This document shows positions 26,458 to 35,824 of a stretch of DNA of 45,621 bases, piece by piece (positions within the stretch are counted from its first letter, which is position 1; every line of letters begins with the position of its first letter). The position numbers were made by a program, and so were the translations under genes. Source of the DNA: an uncultured Bacilli bacterium (GTDB lineage Bacteria; Bacillota_I; Bacilli_A; RF39; UBA660); NCBI GenBank assembly GCA_947631155.1, contig CANRKG010000011.1, positions 1 through 45,621 of the forward strand, written 5' to 3'. The notes under the pieces were generated by a model, which saw nothing but the letters and a program-made list of their open reading frames with translations, was not told where the DNA came from and did no database searches.

Positions 26458-26694
26458 ATTTTATATTACTTTTTTTTGTGGGAAAACAATGTAAAAACAA
26501 AAATAGAATTTGTTGCTTTACCTACCTTAAGTCTAATCAAAATAAAATATAATTTGTATTATAATTACTTTAAGACAAAATTTGAGACTATAAAAAAGTT
26601 AAATTATTATTAATTTTATTACTAGGAATATTTTTAATAACTTTGATATTATATAGTTTATTCTTTATACTTAACTTCGTTAAATATTTTAAAT

Positions 26695-27582
26695 TTATCT
26701 ATAGTAATTTGATCTTTTGTTTAATGGAACTAATTTCTTTATTGCCTTTATTTCTTCTTTTAATCTTAATTCACTATCAGGAATTGAAAATTGGTTTTGT
26801 TTATATGGAACATACATTTTTTTAGAGTCATCGTATATCATACAGGGAATTTGATGAATTGTGAAATCATTTAATAAATAATTATAAAAAGTTTCATATG
26901 GTTTCAAGTCACAAGTTGTAATTCCTTTCTCACATCTTTCTATTAAATGATAATGCATATATTCAATAATAACTGTTTTATACCAGTTTAGCATTAAATC
27001 TTTTTTATACCAATAATAATCGCTTTCAAGAAATTGATTACGCCTTTCACGATATTGTTCTTCTGTTTCATTTGATTCTTTTTTATATATATTTTTTCCA
27101 GAGCAAAACTTTTGATAAAATTCTGATTTATTCAAAGAAATACAATTTTGTCCAAATCCCTCTATAAATGTATCTGCTTGATAGCAATTATAGAAGAATA
27201 TATCTAAATCATTTTGAAATTTCACATATGGATCGTTTGTAATACCATATTTTGCTACATTTGCACGTTCATTAAGTCTGTTCTTAAAATATTTAAATTT
27301 ATCTTGAGCATATTCTTGTTCAAAGTCTAAATTTATAACATTTTTTCCTTCGGTTTGTTGTATCCATAAATCATGAGTAGGCATACGAAAATAATATTCA
27401 AAATAGGTTGTTAGGGGATTATCATTATGCCCTCCAATTCCAAGTGGTTGACTATAATCTAAAACTTCCCCATATTTATTTAAATATCCTATAAATTTAG
27501 GATGTTCAAAATTATGTTTTGAATATTCACCATCATTGATTATTTGTTCTTCAAATGGTAAGGTCATATTAAATTTCTCCAA
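26695..27582 (-). CDS. Unrecognised protein, 295 residues
   Basis: Soluble, rich in aromatic residues and Asn/Gln, with pieces such as IGGHNDNPLTTYFEYYFRMP. No family recognised. The ATG at 27582 follows GGAG. It faces the previous gene; the 237 bases between the two hold a hydrophobic reading frame without a good start, probably a relic. Confidence 0.7.
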   Translation of the reverse strand: MEKFNMTLPFEEQIINDGEYSKHNFEHPKFIGYLNKYGEVLDYSQPLGIGGHNDNPLTTYFEYYFRMPTHDLWIQQTEGKNVINLDFEQEYAQDKFKYFKNRLNERANVAKYGITNDPYVKFQNDLDIFFYNCYQADTFIEGFGQNCISLNKSEFYQKFCSGKNIYKKESNETEEQYRERRNQFLESDYYWYKKDLMLNWYKTVIIEYMHYHLIERCEKGITTCDLKPYETFYNYLLNDFTIHQIPCMIYDDSKKMYVPYKQNQFSIPDSELRLKEEIKAIKKLVPLNKRSNYYR

Positions 27583-27803
27583 TCAATTCATTAATTGCTA
27601 TTTATTTTATCATAATTTTCAATTATTTCAAAAATGATTTCAGTTTTTATTATAATTTTATAGATATACTGTTTATAATAATTAAATTTTATTTTACCAA
27701 AATCACAAAAAGTTAATTTAGATACAAAATTCAAATTTTTATGGTTCAAATTTTAAAATTTTTTAATTTATGCTATAATAAAGTTATTTAGGGAGGTTAA
27801 TTT

Positions 27804-29654
27804 ATGATTGATTTAAAACAATTAGATGTAGAGTATAACAATTATAAAGAGATTAGAAATTTATATATTAAATATAATATTGAATTTTCAAAGTTTAATA
27901 AACAAAATAGTGAAAAATTAACTGATATATTAAATATCTACAATATAATAAAAAAAATGAAAGGAAATAGTTCTAAAAAAGATACTCCTGTTGATGCAAT
28001 ACTTGAAATTGTTAGAGAACAAAATCCTTTATTAAAAAAATGGTATGAATTAGATTGTCTTGTAAAAAAATATCAAAATGAATTAAGAGAATACTCTCAT
28101 AATACTTACGCGATTATGGAACGTTCTAAATGTATTTGTTTAAAGCATAAAGAAGATGATGGGTACGATTTAATAGATTTAGATACACAAGAAAGACTAG
28201 ATTTAAGCCAATATGATAATAGTAAACAACAATACATTATAAATGATTTAAAAAATCATCATTCATTTATTGGTTATGTAACGCAAGATGAACTACCAAT
28301 TTTAATGCAAGTATATAAAGAATTAGATAAAGAAGTTATCTACAACGACACTGATACTGAAGAAGAAATGGAAGAAAAATGTTGGGATGAAATGACTAGA
28401 TGCTATACAATTGAACAGGAATTTGAGAAAAGAAAAAAGTCAACTCAATTAAAAAAAGTAAATAATATTGAACATGAAAAAAAATTATTAGAATTATTAG
28501 GATATAATTTGATTGGACCAGATAAATCAAATCGTTGGTTAATTCTAGATGAAGATAATAAGCAAGTTGGTTTTATACAATATAAAAAATTATTTAAGAA
28601 AAATGTTAAAAAAGGTACTCCTGCAATATATGGATATCATACGGAAATAGATAGTAAAGATATTTGTTATAATGCAACAAGAAAAATCAATGATATTCAA
28701 GATAAAAATAACTATGGTTCTATATTTAATTATGAATTTGACATTAAAAGAGAAAATAATGATGTTGATCATTTAGAATTTAATGTTGGAGAAACACCAA
28801 GTTTAACTTTATGGAGTAAAGAATATGGATTTATGCGTTTTCAAATATCTAGTGATAAATTATTCTTAAATTTCCAAAGCAAAACCGAAAACTTTAATGT
28901 TCAAGAAATTATTGTGTACCAACTTTATAATAGACAATTTAGCAATCATCCAAATGAATATACTTATCAATTGAATTATTGTAATAAAGATATTGATCTT
29001 AATGATGATTTTGCCAAAGGTATTAAAGGACGTTTAATAACTGGTGAAAGTAGTCCAGAACAACAAGATAATAATGAAATAAAAATATTAGAAAGATCTT
29101 GGATAAATAATAAATTGAGAGTTAATCGTGAAAGTGTAGTTATTGGTAATCTTGAAGAAATGATAACAAAGCATAAAATGGGAATAGATTCCTTTAAACA
29201 TTTTAGATTTTTGATAAATCAAATTTTACCATTTAAACAAGAAGTCGTTTCTACAATGTTAGGAGAAAAATCCGGGGAAAATTTATCATTATTTATTCCT
29301 GAATTAGGAAAAGTAACTGAAAAAATAGCAGAACAAAGAAGTAATCGTGACTGTAAAGAAAATAATGGGATTAAAAAAATGCATGAAGTTGCATCAAAAT
29401 TAACTAGAGAAAAGAGTATGGAATTTATTTCTAATCGAGAGGAATATATTCAACAACAAATGCAAAAAATAGCAGAAGAAGAATATCAATCAGAAGTATT
29501 AGGAATGATAGAAGATGAAAATTATAATAATGAAGATTTTAATATGATTTTAGGTTCATGTTCTCCCGTTAACTTATCAAATACAAATGATGGACAAGAT
29601 AAGAAATTTGTTAAAAAAGAAGATAATAATAAATTTAAGCCAGTAAATAAATAA
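27804..29654 (+). CDS. Large unrecognised protein, 616 residues
   Basis: Soluble, with two helical parts (1-100 and about 480-570) and a beta-rich middle. A repeated feel (LIDLDTQERLDLSQYD near 125; ILDEDNKQVGFIQYKK near 250) may mark two related beta domains, seen only by eye. AGGGAGG precedes the ATG. No motif gives a function. Confidence 0.75.
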   Translation: MIDLKQLDVEYNNYKEIRNLYIKYNIEFSKFNKQNSEKLTDILNIYNIIKKMKGNSSKKDTPVDAILEIVREQNPLLKKWYELDCLVKKYQNELREYSHNTYAIMERSKCICLKHKEDDGYDLIDLDTQERLDLSQYDNSKQQYIINDLKNHHSFIGYVTQDELPILMQVYKELDKEVIYNDTDTEEEMEEKCWDEMTRCYTIEQEFEKRKKSTQLKKVNNIEHEKKLLELLGYNLIGPDKSNRWLILDEDNKQVGFIQYKKLFKKNVKKGTPAIYGYHTEIDSKDICYNATRKINDIQDKNNYGSIFNYEFDIKRENNDVDHLEFNVGETPSLTLWSKEYGFMRFQISSDKLFLNFQSKTENFNVQEIIVYQLYNRQFSNHPNEYTYQLNYCNKDIDLNDDFAKGIKGRLITGESSPEQQDNNEIKILERSWINNKLRVNRESVVIGNLEEMITKHKMGIDSFKHFRFLINQILPFKQEVVSTMLGEKSGENLSLFIPELGKVTEKIAEQRSNRDCKENNGIKKMHEVASKLTREKSMEFISNREEYIQQQMQKIAEEEYQSEVLGMIEDENYNNEDFNMILGSCSPVNLSNTNDGQDKKFVKKEDNNKFKPVNK

Positions 29655-29689
29655 AGTTGAAAAGAATTATTTAAGGAGATAAAACAAAT

Positions 29690-29912
29690 AATTATCTATG
29701 ATATAAATATAAATCATGGAAACAATTAGATCGGAGAATAATACTAGAAACACTTAGTAATGATGTTTACGTATTATGAAAATCCAATTGATGAACTTTG
29801 TAAAAAATTTGAAGAAGTCATAAATTTATGGAATGTTGTAGAAAAAATTAAAAAGATATTGATTATAACTATCAAATAATATTTTTTAATGATAAAGAGA
29901 AATTTACTAGAT
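29690..29912 (+). pseudogene. Decayed ORF with several frameshifts
   Basis: Three frames in turn carry protein-like sequence: WKQLDRRIILETLSNDVYVL (about 29715-29775), YENPIDELCKKFEEVINLWN (about 29773-29835), then KKDIDYNYQIIFFNDKEKF (about 29850-29910). An AAGGAG site lies before the first (about 29685). It looks like a small gene broken by indels. Family not recognised. Confidence 0.55.
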
Positions 29913-29964
29913 AAATTTTTAAGTTTAAAAGTATGCTTAAAAATTAAACAATAGAGGTGTTATT

Positions 29965-30570
29965 ATGTCTAATAAAGAGTTATTAGAAAATATAAAAAGA
30001 TTATCAAATCAAGAAATGAGAAATATTTCTTATGAAAATTTAGTTGAAATAATGAGTCAATTAAAAACCAATGAAATTATTGAATTAAGTAATATCATTG
30101 GTTATCCAGTATTTACAAGGTTGTGTATGGGAGTATTAAAACATAAATTTGTTTTATTGCAAGATGGAGCTGCTGCTATTATTGTAAATGAAAAGGGACA
30201 AATTTTACTTCAATCAAGATCAGATAATGATAAGTGGGGACTTCCCGGTGGATGTCAAGAATTGGGAGAAAGATTTGAAGATACTATAATACGTGAAGTT
30301 AAAGAAGAAACAAACTTAGATATAACAGAGGATAATTTAGAGTTAATAGCAGTTGTCTCTGGTGATAGTAGAAGAAATGAATATCCAAACGGAGATGTCG
30401 TTATTAATAATACAATTCTATATAGTGTTAAAAATTATTCTGGAACATTAAAATGGAATGATGAATCAAAAACTATGGAATTCTTTGATTTAGATAATTT
30501 ACCTATTAATCAAAATGATTCAGATTTAATTGAAATTTATAAGAAAACATTAAACCAAAAGTCTTTATAA
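29965..30570 (+). CDS. Nudix hydrolase
   Basis: 201 residues. The Nudix box is GGCQELGERFEDTIIREVKE plus ETNL: it keeps the catalytic REVKEE core, but Asn replaces the usual Gly near its end. An N-terminal helical extension of about 60 residues precedes the domain, as in Nudix proteins acting on nucleotide sugars or alarmone-like compounds. The substrate is unknown. GAGGTG precedes the ATG. Confidence 0.88.
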   Translation: MSNKELLENIKRLSNQEMRNISYENLVEIMSQLKTNEIIELSNIIGYPVFTRLCMGVLKHKFVLLQDGAAAIIVNEKGQILLQSRSDNDKWGLPGGCQELGERFEDTIIREVKEETNLDITEDNLELIAVVSGDSRRNEYPNGDVVINNTILYSVKNYSGTLKWNDESKTMEFFDLDNLPINQNDSDLIEIYKKTLNQKSL

Positions 30571-30621
30571 TAAAATTATATCAAACAAATACATAGTATG
30601 GAAAATAAGTGGAGGATTAAC

Positions 30622-31374
30622 ATGAAACAAAATATATACGATGATAAGACTTTTTTGATGAATACAACACTATGCGAGAAACAAAAAAGGGAATAAGTGC
30701 TAATGATTTGATTGAAATCCCAACAATTAGATCTTTATTACCTTCTTTAATTAATAAAAAAAATTCTTGAATTAGGATGTGGATTTGGGCAAAATTGTTC
30801 TTATTTTATAAAAAATGGAGCTAGTTATGTTTTAGGTACCGATATATCTTGTAATATGATTAATTTAGCAAAAGAAAGAAATCAAAATGAAAAAATAGAC
30901 TATAAAGTATTAGCCATGGAAGATATAAATGAACTAAAAGACAAATATGATTTAGTTGTTAGTTCTTTAGCTATTCATTATATTAAAGATTTTGATAAAT
31001 TACTGAATGAAGTATATGAATTATTAAATGATAATGGATATTTTATATTTTCGCAAGAACATCCTATAGAAACTGCAACAATCTTAAATGAAGAATGTCA
31101 TGGTAAAGATAATATTGATATAGGAAATAAAAATTATTTTTTAATATCTGACTATAATATAAATGGAAAAAGAATTGTAGATTGGCATAATTGCAAAGTT
31201 ATTAAATATCATAGAAACTTTAGTAATATTATTAATTCTATTATAAAAAGTGGTTTTCAAATTGAAGAAATTGTTGAACCAATTCCTAACTCTAAAATTT
31301 TAAATTTAAAACCAAAATATAAAAATCAATTTGATAGACCATATTTTATTTTTATTAAACTTATAAAAAAATAA
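30622..31374 (+). pseudogene. Class I SAM-dependent methyltransferase with two frameshifts
   Basis: From ATG 30622 (after GGAGG) the expected protein starts MKQNIYDDKTFF, but a run of six T (30651-30656) is one short of the seven needed, and a run of eight A (about 30756-30763) is one too many before ILELGCGFGQN, the SAM-binding motif I. The two indels almost cancel. Downstream the frame is intact: GTDISCNMINLA, DLVVSSLAIHYI and the C-terminal FSQEHPI. Both faults lie in homopolymers, so this may be sequencing error rather than decay. The open part alone starts at 30856. Confidence 0.75.
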
Positions 31375-32160
31375 CTATTTATTATGAGTTTTAATAAGAA
31401 TTCTATAGTCTCTTTCATTTAATAAAACATTTCTTTTTGAATAGTTAAATAATTTTTCAGCATTATGTAATAATAAATCTTTATTATTAGTTGTAGCTGT
31501 AATAGATTGTAAATACATTTGTATAAAATTATCTTCAGGAATATTATCTTTGTAAAATGACTTTCTGTAATTTTCGTCAGTATATACTCTAAATACCTTT
31601 GAAGTTTGAACTTCAGGTAATCCATTTAATTTATGATAAAATTTTCTAATTTTTTCTATTGTTAAATGATATAAATGAATAAAATATGGACTATTTTCTT
31701 CTGCTGCTATTCTTAATTTTTCCATTCTATTAGTAATAATTGAAACCCATTCTCTTGCATCTTCTTGATCTAATGAAGGTAAAGGCTGTGAAAACTTTTC
31801 TTTTGTATAGTCTTGTAGTTGTTTTAAATATCCTTTTTTATCTAATATTATTTTTGATGTTCCTATAATTGACAACAAAGCATTATTTTGATTTTGATAA
31901 TCATTTTGTATAGATAAGTATATATCTTCAATAGGCTTTTCAAAATATTCAAGCCTTATTCCTTTAATATATGTTGAACCTCTAATCAAATGCTTTGGAT
32001 TATTATTATCAAAAATAACATGTAAATCAATATCTGAATTTTTATTATTATAACCAGTTAAATAGCTTCCATAAAAATAAATGCCAAGTACATGTTCATT
32101 TTGTAAATATTCCATTTTTTCAATAAATTGATTTATTATTAATAATATCTTTTTTTCCAT
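31375..32160 (-). CDS. Nucleotidyltransferase (aminoglycoside adenylyltransferase-like)
   Basis: GIYFYGSYLTGYNNKNSDIDLHVIF (in pieces, about 25-50) is the GSxxxG...DxD motif of Pol beta-type nucleotidyltransferases. The C-terminal helical domain resembles KNT/ANT-type resistance enzymes in layout only; the substrate is not predictable. 261 residues. Its stop abuts the end of the methyltransferase on the other strand without a gap. An AAGGGGG-like site precedes the ATG. Confidence 0.8.
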   Translation of the reverse strand: MEKKILLIINQFIEKMEYLQNEHVLGIYFYGSYLTGYNNKNSDIDLHVIFDNNNPKHLIRGSTYIKGIRLEYFEKPIEDIYLSIQNDYQNQNNALLSIIGTSKIILDKKGYLKQLQDYTKEKFSQPLPSLDQEDAREWVSIITNRMEKLRIAAEENSPYFIHLYHLTIEKIRKFYHKLNGLPEVQTSKVFRVYTDENYRKSFYKDNIPEDNFIQMYLQSITATTNNKDLLLHNAEKLFNYSKRNVLLNERDYRILIKTHNK

Positions 32161-32238
32161 TTAATCCCCCTAAAGTATAACATACATAGCAATTATAAAA
32201 ATTATAGAATAAATTCAAACATTTGAAAAATCGAATTA

Positions 32239-32290
32239 TAAAAGTCTAAGTTTGGTATCAATCTGGTTCAGTTAAGAAGGTTATCTACGA
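32239..32290 (-). repeat. Gene-end element, copy a
   Basis: On the plus strand AAAAGTCTAAGTTTGG then TATCAATCTGGTTCA; it matches 39534 onward in about 23 of 31 positions. On the minus strand it begins at the stop codon of the 227-residue gene, with GTAGATAACC, the same GTAGATA that holds the stop in R3. Confidence 0.6.
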
Positions 32291-32964
32291 TTTTTGTTAT
32301 ATTTTTTAATTTGTACTAAGTCTTTACTCAAATCTCCTAAAATTTGCTTTTTAAACATTTTTATATCAATAATGTTTTCTATTCCATTTATACTTTCTAA
32401 ATTATAAATAACTAAACGAATTTCATTATAAGTTTCTTCTGCTGATAAATCAAGAGGACCTAAACTATATAATCTATTTTTATTATAGTATCTTGTATGA
32501 TAAGTACTACCTGTTTTATCATGTTTCGCTCCAAAATAACGATATTCATTTGTAGTTATATCAAAAGTTATAATTCTTTCTTCAGTTATATTTTCTTTTT
32601 GTTCTTGTTCATCAAATTCTATTTTAGTTCTTTCATCAATTTTTATCTCTTCGTCAGTAAATGAAATATTATAAAGACGATTAGCTTTCGATATAACATA
32701 AAATATTCCTTTATTAATTTTTTGTTTTCCACTGTTCCATAACACACTAATACATAATGAATCTAATAAATGAAATTCATCACTAGATTCAATTTTTTTT
32801 ACATAATCACCAATAGTAATATAATCACTAATTACAATTTTAGAAATATTATTTTCACTTGATATAGTAATTTCAAAATCACTTTGTTCTTCAATAGCAT
32901 TTTTAGTAGTTTTATTATTTGTATCATTATCTTGTAATTTTTGTTTCGTTAAATTTTTAAACAT
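32281..32964 (-). CDS. Unrecognised protein, 227 residues
   Basis: Soluble; acidic, low-complexity N-terminus (residues 10-30) and a beta-rich middle. No family recognised. The ATG at 32964 follows GGGGG about 6 bases upstream. Its stop codon is part of a gene-end element. Confidence 0.7.
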   Translation of the reverse strand: MFKNLTKQKLQDNDTNNKTTKNAIEEQSDFEITISSENNISKIVISDYITIGDYVKKIESSDEFHLLDSLCISVLWNSGKQKINKGIFYVISKANRLYNISFTDEEIKIDERTKIEFDEQEQKENITEERIITFDITTNEYRYFGAKHDKTGSTYHTRYYNKNRLYSLGPLDLSAEETYNEIRLVIYNLESINGIENIIDIKMFKKQILGDLSKDLVQIKKYNKNRR

Positions 32965-33053
32965 TGTATTGTACCCCCATTGAATAATTTGATAAAAAAC
33001 ATGAGTTTATAATACTATAGTAAAGAATAAAAGTCAATTATAGGCTTTAGGGA

Positions 33054-33073
33054 TTTTGACAAGTGTATCAAAA
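33054..33073. repeat. 20-bp inverted repeat, copy 1 (TTTTGACAAGTGTATCAAAA)
   Basis: Flanked by TAGGGA before and TA after; differs by one base from 40979-40998, which has TAGGTA before. As RNA on the minus strand it forms a hairpin, possibly a terminator. Confidence 0.6.
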
Positions 33074-33122
33074 TATAATAGGGGAGAAGAGAATAATAAA
33101 AGTAATCAATGTTCTTCTTTTT

Positions 33123-33325
33123 TTATTTAAAAATAATATGGTAAGGGTAACCTTGTTTATCAATATCATACAAATTTAATTCAAGTTTTTGAGCTAATTT
33201 CAATAAATTATAATATTCTTTAACAGCTTTTTCATCATATTTTTTTACTTCAATTTCTATAAAGTAGCCTAATTTTTTTACATAATCTAAAGCTATTTCA
33301 TATTTATTACTAAGAATATTTTAGT
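33123..33325 (-). pseudogene. C-terminal fragment of a CYTH-domain (class IV adenylate cyclase-like) protein
   Basis: Translated on the minus strand the fragment reads NKYEIALDYVKKLGYFIEIE, then KAVKEYYNLLKLAQKL and YPYHIIFK before a stop. The pattern iALDyVxxLGxFiEiE is the second half of the CYTH fold. No start codon and no N-terminal half are present; the frame closes upstream. It lies directly behind the 648-residue gene. Confidence 0.7.
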
Positions 33326-33359
33326 AAAAAGAAAAGATATAACAATAATTTAGAATTTT

Positions 33360-35306
33360 TTATTTTCTTCTTTTCTTAGCATTTCTTTTTAATCTTAATG
33401 CTTTTGGTTCTTGTACTTCTTGTTCCAAATGTTTTTTCCAAGCTTTCTTATTTAATGGTTTTAAAGCGACATTAATTTTCTTTTCAATTGATATAAGTGC
33501 ACTTTCTTGTTTTTCATCTGGTCTATTTGGAATATTTTCAAGATTGTCATATTCACTCGTGTATACACCAATTGTTTGTGGGGGAGATAAAGATCCTTTT
33601 TTAGATAGTGTTTGAATTTCAAAAATTCTCAAATTGTTATGTTGACATGTTTTTGGAAAAACAATAGCACATAATGTTCTATTTTGATAAACATTTTCAA
33701 CTCTAATACTATCTTTTCCTTCTATAATTTTCATTCCCTCTGGAATTTGATCTATTAGTCCATTATTTCTATAGTCTAAATAGCTTATAATTGAATTTCT
33801 TATGTTATCGAATTGTCTGATAGGAGCAAGTTCTGCTTCTTTTTTCTTTTCTTTATTATTATAAGCATTTATATAATCTTGATTTATTTCTTCTGCGGTT
33901 TTGAAATCTAAATCACTTATTGTAGGCTTACTTCTTTGGATTAAAGCTTGATTATAAAAATTAACAGATGATTCTAGAATGCTTTTTATTTGAGAATATT
34001 TTTGTTCATATTTTGTCCAATATTCATCTTTTGCTTTAACCTCAGGTAATTTTAGAATTTTAATTTCGTTGCTATGATATTCAGAGTCTGGTGCATAGTT
34101 TCCTCCATACGCATATTTTAATTTGATGCGATATGCTAAATCAGTATCAACCCCCCAATAAAGATTATCATACGTTACTAAAAGGGTTAGTTCTTTTCCG
34201 GTATCTTTACATTGCTCTGTACTTTCGTGATTCATATTTAAAAGATTCCTTGAATATTGCTGTGTTGCAATAATAATATCATATTTGCCAAGATTACTTT
34301 TAACATATTTACCTAAGCTACTATTCGTATCATCTTTAAAATCGACATTTAGACCTAATTCACTAGAAATTTCACTAATTCTATCAAAATACTTACAAAC
34401 AGGATCTAAGTATAATATTTTTAAATCAGACTTTTTGGTTGGTAAAGGTAATCGATTTGGATTGATGTAGTCTTGAATTGGTACAAATTTCTTGCCGTTT
34501 AAATTCCCTTTTTCTAATATCTGATTAATTAGCATATTTTCTACAATTCTATCAAAGAGACCTTGATAAGTTAATTCTGTTGTTTTCCAAAATCTATGAT
34601 TTTTTCTATCAGACAAATGGGTATCTAACTCCATATGATCAGAATAAATATATCTATGCAAAGAAGTTATCAGAATTTGTTGTTTATTGTTTAATCTGAA
34701 TATTGTTCCGTTTAATGAAACATCACCCTCAAAACAACAGTGCTGAACATTTTGATTTCCTTCTAAAATAATATGATATTTTTCTAATTCATCTGGATGT
34801 TTAGCAAAATAAGAATCCGCTCTTATAATCGATTTGAAATAGTCTACATTTTTAAAGCCATATTTTATAAGTTCATCGTAATCATCCTGTATATCTGATA
34901 TAAGTAATACGTTTGCTTCATTTAAAACGTTTTCTTTGTTTGTTTTTAAAGCATTTTCTTTTTCTGTTTTATACTTTTCTATATCTAAACTACTAAAATA
35001 GTTAGCGACTTTATTTCCCGCTATTTCCAATAATTTTTTTCGTAAAGTACATTTTTCTTCTTCAATAAAATAATCTAATGATATGCCATCCTTTAATTGA
35101 ATAGTTCCATTCTCAAGTGTTTCAATATATTTTCTTAAATAATTAGGGGAATAATTCCACAAGATTCCAACTATTTCTGTATTTAGTTTTTCTTTCAAAT
35201 CAATAACTAATAAACTAAAGTCAATGTTATCAAGTGATTCGAATTTTAATAATGCTCCTGCAATGATTGAATCATATTGTATTTTATCCATTTGTCTTTC
35301 TTTCAT
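33360..35306 (-). CDS. Large unrecognised protein, 648 residues
   Basis: Soluble; apparent order is a helical N-terminus (1-150), an alpha/beta part with ILYLDPVCKYFDRI (about 305) and YDIIIATQQYSRN (about 345), which looks like a Rossmann-like or restriction-like fold, and a basic C-terminal tail (ALRLKRNAKKRRK), suggesting nucleic-acid binding. AGGGAGG precedes ATG 35306. No known family. It is followed by a CYTH fragment and preceded by a type I toxin locus on the other strand. Confidence 0.75.
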   Translation of the reverse strand: MKERQMDKIQYDSIIAGALLKFESLDNIDFSLLVIDLKEKLNTEIVGILWNYSPNYLRKYIETLENGTIQLKDGISLDYFIEEEKCTLRKKLLEIAGNKVANYFSSLDIEKYKTEKENALKTNKENVLNEANVLLISDIQDDYDELIKYGFKNVDYFKSIIRADSYFAKHPDELEKYHIILEGNQNVQHCCFEGDVSLNGTIFRLNNKQQILITSLHRYIYSDHMELDTHLSDRKNHRFWKTTELTYQGLFDRIVENMLINQILEKGNLNGKKFVPIQDYINPNRLPLPTKKSDLKILYLDPVCKYFDRISEISSELGLNVDFKDDTNSSLGKYVKSNLGKYDIIIATQQYSRNLLNMNHESTEQCKDTGKELTLLVTYDNLYWGVDTDLAYRIKLKYAYGGNYAPDSEYHSNEIKILKLPEVKAKDEYWTKYEQKYSQIKSILESSVNFYNQALIQRSKPTISDLDFKTAEEINQDYINAYNNKEKKKEAELAPIRQFDNIRNSIISYLDYRNNGLIDQIPEGMKIIEGKDSIRVENVYQNRTLCAIVFPKTCQHNNLRIFEIQTLSKKGSLSPPQTIGVYTSEYDNLENIPNRPDEKQESALISIEKKINVALKPLNKKAWKKHLEQEVQEPKALRLKRNAKKRRK

Positions 35307-35360
35307 AAAGCAAACCTCCCTAAATATCTATATTATAACATAAATTTAATCAATGTTCGA

Positions 35361-35389
35361 TTGTTTTATAACATTAATTATCGTATAAT
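35361..35389 (+). promoter_or_regulatory. Promoter of toxin mRNA 1
   Basis: TTGTTT (35361-35366), 17-base spacer, TATAAT (35384-35389); start expected near 35396. Confidence 0.7.
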
Positions 35390-35456
35390 TTTAAATAGGA
35401 ACATTTAATGTGAGTGTCTGCCTCTAATCTTGAAAAAGAAAGGGGGATTGATAAGT

Positions 35457-35549
35457 ATGAAGAAAAGAATTTTTATAATAAAGATTCTTCGCTACATTGC
35501 TATCATTTTATTTCTCCTATCTTTATTGGTAGCAGTAATAAAAAATTGA
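35457..35549 (+). CDS. Type I toxin candidate 1, 30-residue hydrophobic peptide
   Basis: Sequence MKKRIFIIKILRYIA then IILFLLSLLVAVIKN: a basic N-terminus and one TM segment, the usual build of type I toxins that act on the membrane. AAGGGGG precedes the ATG by 10 bases. The mRNA has its own promoter and a strong terminator, and its 5' end (35410-35424) can pair with the 3' region (35588-35601), which would hide the start region, as in Fst/hok-type loci. A convergent antisense promoter lies behind. Too short for routine gene calling. Confidence 0.75.
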   Translation: MKKRIFIIKILRYIAIILFLLSLLVAVIKN

Positions 35550-35651
35550 CACTCTTTCATCGCTGAACGAGTGCCGTAATTCATAACGAGGCGACATTCA
35601 CTTTCGGAATTGAATGTTCCTCTTTTTTTATTTTATGCAAGTTTCCTTGAC
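35540..35651 (-). ncRNA. Antisense RNA of toxin locus 1
   Basis: Minus-strand promoter TTGCAA (plus 35681-35686), 17-base spacer, TATTAT (plus 35658-35663), start expected about 35651. A minus-strand terminator is formed by GGCACTC/GAGTGTC (plus 35569-35575 and 35548-35554) and a T run over plus 35540-35545. The RNA, about 110 bases, would cover the toxin terminator and end at the toxin stop codon. Confidence 0.7.
35588..35629 (+). terminator. Terminator of toxin mRNA 1
   Basis: GAGGCGACATTCA (35588-35600) pairs with TGAATGTTCCTC (35611-35622), followed by seven T. Confidence 0.85.
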
Positions 35652-35657
35652 AAATAC

Positions 35658-35686
35658 ATAATAACATAAAAAAGAACTTTTTGCAA
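35658..35686 (-). promoter_or_regulatory. Antisense promoter 1
   Basis: TTGCAA, 17 bases, TATTAT on the minus strand. The 35629-35670 segment is nearly identical to that at the second toxin locus (38337-38379). Confidence 0.75.
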
Positions 35687-35692
35687 GTTCTC

Positions 35693-35764
35693 TATATCAA
35701 AGTCCGAAAAAGTTTGAACAAATTCGTCACTGGTGCGAATGTCATATGTATCTACAACTCACCA
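35693..35764 (-). repeat. Gene-end element, copy c
   Basis: The first 43 bases match 41021-41063 at 34 positions, including CGAAAAAGTT and GTCACTGGTG. The rest forms an imperfect palindrome (GGTG...CACC) that on the minus strand contains GTTGTAGATA, as in R1-R3. It begins about 60 bases behind the stop of the 212-residue minus-strand gene. Confidence 0.7.
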
Positions 35765-35824
35765 CTCAATTAGAAATTAATACAATGTAATATCAATTTT
35801 TTAATAGAATTATAAACTGATTTA

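Noticed and set aside
26600-26825. A further small hydrophobic peptide (VKLLLILLLGIFLITLIL...)
   Set aside because: The frame has no ATG/GTG start and no ribosome binding site, and it runs into the convergent 295-residue gene; at most a relic.
35693-35764. T-box riboswitch (because of CTGGTGC)
   Set aside because: No GGGTGGNACCGCG antiterminator motif, no following terminator on that strand, and the next gene in that direction is on the opposite strand.
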